A stretch of 64,000 nt of DNA from an uncultured Chloroflexus sp. (GTDB lineage: Bacteria > Chloroflexota > Chloroflexia > Chloroflexales > Chloroflexaceae): NCBI RefSeq assembly GCF_937129525.1, contig NZ_CAKZNK010000087.1, forward strand, positions 36,042-100,041, in the 5' to 3' direction. This document shows positions 62,067-64,000 of the stretch, piece by piece (position 1 is the first letter of the stretch; the number at the start of each line of letters is the position of its first letter). A program made the position numbers and the translations under genes. A model generated the notes under the pieces. It made no database searches. It saw only the letters and a program-made list of their open reading frames with translations, and had not been told where the DNA came from.

Positions 62067-62996
62067 ATGGACAACGTATTAGCCGAGATCGCCGCCTTTG
62101 CCGAAACCAAACTGACGACTGCTGCCGAAGTTTTCACCGACCGTCTGCGCGCTCAACAACCAAACTATGCCAGCATGGATCGCGCTGCGCTGTTGCAGGC
62201 GATCACGACCTCACTTAAGACGTTAGCTATTGCCATGAGCACCGGCAATACCGGCCCATTCCTTGCTCACGCCAAAGCTGTTGGCGAGGCGCGCGCAGCA
62301 AGTGGGTTTATTGCCGCAGACATGTTTACGGCTCTCAACGGGCTACGGCATACGGCCTGGGAACTGATCAATTCCTTTGACCGCGACCGCCAGATTGTAC
62401 AGGTATGGCACGTTCGCCAAGTAGAAGACCTGTTGCAAGAGTTTGGGCGAACATTGTTGATCAGCTTCAGCAACACCTATCGCAATCTGCAAGAGCAGAT
62501 CTCCCAACAGGCCAGGCAAATTGAATCCCAACAACAGACCATCCGCGAGCTGAGCACGCCCATTTTGCCGCTTTACGAAGGCATTCTGGTCTTGCCCCTG
62601 GTCGGCGCAATCGATAGCTTCCGCGCCGGCCAGATTATGGAACGGCTGCTCACCGCGATTGCCGAACGTCAGTCAGACATCGTGATCATCGATATTACCG
62701 GCGTGCCGGTCATCGATACCGCCATCGCCAACTACCTGCTGCAAACGGCGCGCGCCGCCCAACTGATCGGCGCCCAGGTCATTCTGGTCGGGATTGGCCC
62801 GGAAATTGCCCAGACTATCGTCCAGCTTGGCGTCGATTTAAGCAAGATTACCATTGGCGCCAATCTGCAAAACGGGATTGAGCTGGCTCTCCACCGCATT
62901 GGGCCGGCCATCCAACCGGTCAGAGCCATTCGGGATCAACCCGGTTCGCGCCTTATGGCCGACATAGTGAGGCAACCAAGGATCATCTGGAACTGA
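62067..62996 (+). CDS. RsbR-type protein: RsbRD and STAS domains (copy 2)
   Basis: 309 residues, 20 bases after copy 1. The sensor half (1-155) differs from copy 1 ('NVLAEIAAFAETKLTTAAEVF', 'AKAVGEARAASGFIAADMF', 'TAWELINSFDRDRQ') but has the same layout. The STAS half starts at 'QQQTIRELSTPILPLYEG' and keeps 'DITGVPVIDTAIANYL'. A C-terminal tail of about 30 residues (ending 'RQPRIIWN') is absent from copy 1. Probably co-transcribed with copy 1 and proS. Confidence 0.9.
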   Translation: MDNVLAEIAAFAETKLTTAAEVFTDRLRAQQPNYASMDRAALLQAITTSLKTLAIAMSTGNTGPFLAHAKAVGEARAASGFIAADMFTALNGLRHTAWELINSFDRDRQIVQVWHVRQVEDLLQEFGRTLLISFSNTYRNLQEQISQQARQIESQQQTIRELSTPILPLYEGILVLPLVGAIDSFRAGQIMERLLTAIAERQSDIVIIDITGVPVIDTAIANYLLQTARAAQLIGAQVILVGIGPEIAQTIVQLGVDLSKITIGANLQNGIELALHRIGPAIQPVRAIRDQPGSRLMADIVRQPRIIWN

Positions 62997-63437
62997 TTTG
63001 GGAATCGAGGGGGATTGAATAGTTGGCGCGCTGTTCGACCAGCACAGCTCTGATTGTCGGACAGCGCAGAGCGTCGAGTGGAGGGAGTGCCTGAAACAAT
63101 CGGCATTTCCCATCCTGGTCAGATCACCGCTTGCGCTACCTGCGCTATCCCCGAACAGAGTATGCTTAATTCAAAGAAAACCGCATTAGGGGGCAGTAAG
63201 TTTTTGTGTTACAAAACGAGTTTCATAACAACTGTTTGCCACTATCAGACCGGCTCAACGCATAAACTACCTGCTCGAGAATGGCAAGTCAATACACATT
63301 AGCAGTATAATGTATCAAGGCCCAATTGCTGCCTGATGGCAAACCATACCTTGCAAAGGTTGCAAGCAGACGCTGACAGTTGCCGGGACGCAACACAAAC
63401 ATTGCCTGATAATCTGTTTCAGCGACAGGGAGGTCGC
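62997..63437. other. Spacer between STAS copies 2 and 3
   Basis: About 440 bases without a gene. A TATAAT at 63306-63311 with a weak -35 could start copy 3. Confidence 0.4.
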
Positions 63438-64000
63438 GTGACCAACGTTTTTACTGCGCTCCAGGATTTTCTCTTCAGCCGTCGTGAGTGGATGCTGGCT
63501 GAGCTGGCTCATCGCGCGCGGCAGCAAAGCCAGGGCTATGCTGCGTTTAATCAGGAAGACCTGCTGGCTACGATGAACACGACCATTGAGGTTCTGGCTG
63601 AAGCGATTGGCACTCAGGATCAACTGCCATTTATTGCCTATGCTGAAGCGCTAGGCGAGATGCGCGCCCTCGAAGGGTTTACTCTGACCGATGTACTGAT
63701 TGCGATCAATAACTTTCGTTCCCTTACCTGGGAGGTGTTTGAGGCATTTGTCGCCGAACAGCCTGATTGCACAATCAAGCATGCGCGGATTGTCGAAGAT
63801 TTGCTTGAACAATTCAAGCGGGCGATGATAACAAGCTTCAACCTTACCTATCTCCAGTTACACCACCAGTTGCGCGATCAGGCCGAGCAGCTCTCAGCCC
63901 AACAACAGACCATCCGCGAGCTGAGCACGCCCATTTTGCCGCTTTACGAAGGCATTCTGGTCTTGCCCCTGGTCGGCGCAATCGATAGCTTCCGCGCCGG
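63438..64000 (+). CDS. RsbR-type protein: RsbRD and STAS domains (copy 3, cut by the window end)
   Basis: GTG 63438, with GGGAGG upstream, opens a frame of 187 codons to the window edge; the STAS domain is incomplete. The sensor half again differs ('LQDFLFSRREWMLAELAHRAR', 'EGFTLTDVLIAINNFRSLTWEVFEAF'). From 'QQQTIRELSTPILPLYEG' onward the first 101 bases (63900-64000) are identical to copy 2 (62529-62629). A third member of a modular sensor family. Confidence 0.88.
   Translation, partial: MTNVFTALQDFLFSRREWMLAELAHRARQQSQGYAAFNQEDLLATMNTTIEVLAEAIGTQDQLPFIAYAEALGEMRALEGFTLTDVLIAINNFRSLTWEVFEAFVAEQPDCTIKHARIVEDLLEQFKRAMITSFNLTYLQLHHQLRDQAEQLSAQQQTIRELSTPILPLYEGILVLPLVGAIDSFRA

Larger units (their letters stand above)
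61657..64000 (+). repeat. Near-identical STAS-coding DNA in three paralogs
   Basis: The segments beginning CAACAACAG at 61657, 62529 and 63900 code for the STAS half. Copies 2 and 3 are identical for all 101 bases available. Copy 1 differs from copy 2 at three of these 101 sites, and further along by a small number of mostly silent changes until about 61960/62835, where similarity falls off. Confidence 0.9.

Noticed and set aside
1..64000. tRNA and rRNA genes
   Set aside because: I looked for the conserved T-arm and 16S/23S patterns by eye and found none.

Overview
The window reads as chromosomal DNA of a filamentous, Chloroflexus-like member of the Chloroflexota. This is an inference from its GC-rich coding style, the short ThrS and ProS forms, the MurF-like/alanine racemase fusion, and the mix of SufR/Mrp-type iron-sulfur genes, Type I pantothenate kinase and RsbR-type STAS proteins. 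No rRNA, tRNA, integrase or CRISPR array was found.

Layout. 1-6 kb (minus strand): two DUF4013-type membrane proteins, a CinA-like protein with a degraded C-terminal half, a YtxH-like protein and a thrS operon. The operon starts at a sigma-70-like promoter and carries a threonine T-box leader with specifier ACC and mutually exclusive terminator and antiterminator. 6-11 kb: an ABC-2 exporter whose permease and ATPase flank a GT4 glycosyltransferase, a sugar-phosphate nucleotidyltransferase and an ANTAR response regulator. 11-15 kb: an accessory patch. It holds a wrecked type ISP restriction-modification gene into which a repeat-flanked DUF559 nuclease cassette has inserted, then orphan integron-like DNA: two attC-like sites bounding one cassette with a frameshifted lipoprotein gene, and a second, truncated cassette with a small HMA-like protein. 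15-23 kb: dipeptide epimerase and EamA exporter, pseudo-MurF/Alr fusion, rpsO-pnp and an alpha/beta hydrolase.

23-39 kb: an ABC-2 permease, ketopantoate reductase and pantothenate kinase (CoA synthesis), an acyl-CoA synthetase, a gamma-glutamyltransferase, a long Rel protein preceded by a promoter-terminator unit that may make a short RNA, MutY, a hybrid histidine kinase, and an aspartase/fumarase enzyme. 39-49 kb: DNA polymerase III alpha, then a block of secreted or lipid-anchored proteins and superoxide dismutase. 49-59 kb: a SufR-like regulator divergent from mrp, with an inverted repeat inside its own promoter; then moaA, htpG and a cell-surface pullulanase. 59-64 kb: proS followed by three RsbR-type STAS proteins. 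Their STAS halves are almost identical in DNA while their sensor halves differ, which points to gene conversion or domain shuffling; the third is cut by the window edge.

The most notable items are the T-box leader, the integrase-less cassette, the DUF559 insertion that fused with an ISP remnant, the homogenised STAS paralogs, and two enzymes (CinA, MurF half) that kept their fold signature but appear to have lost catalytic motifs.
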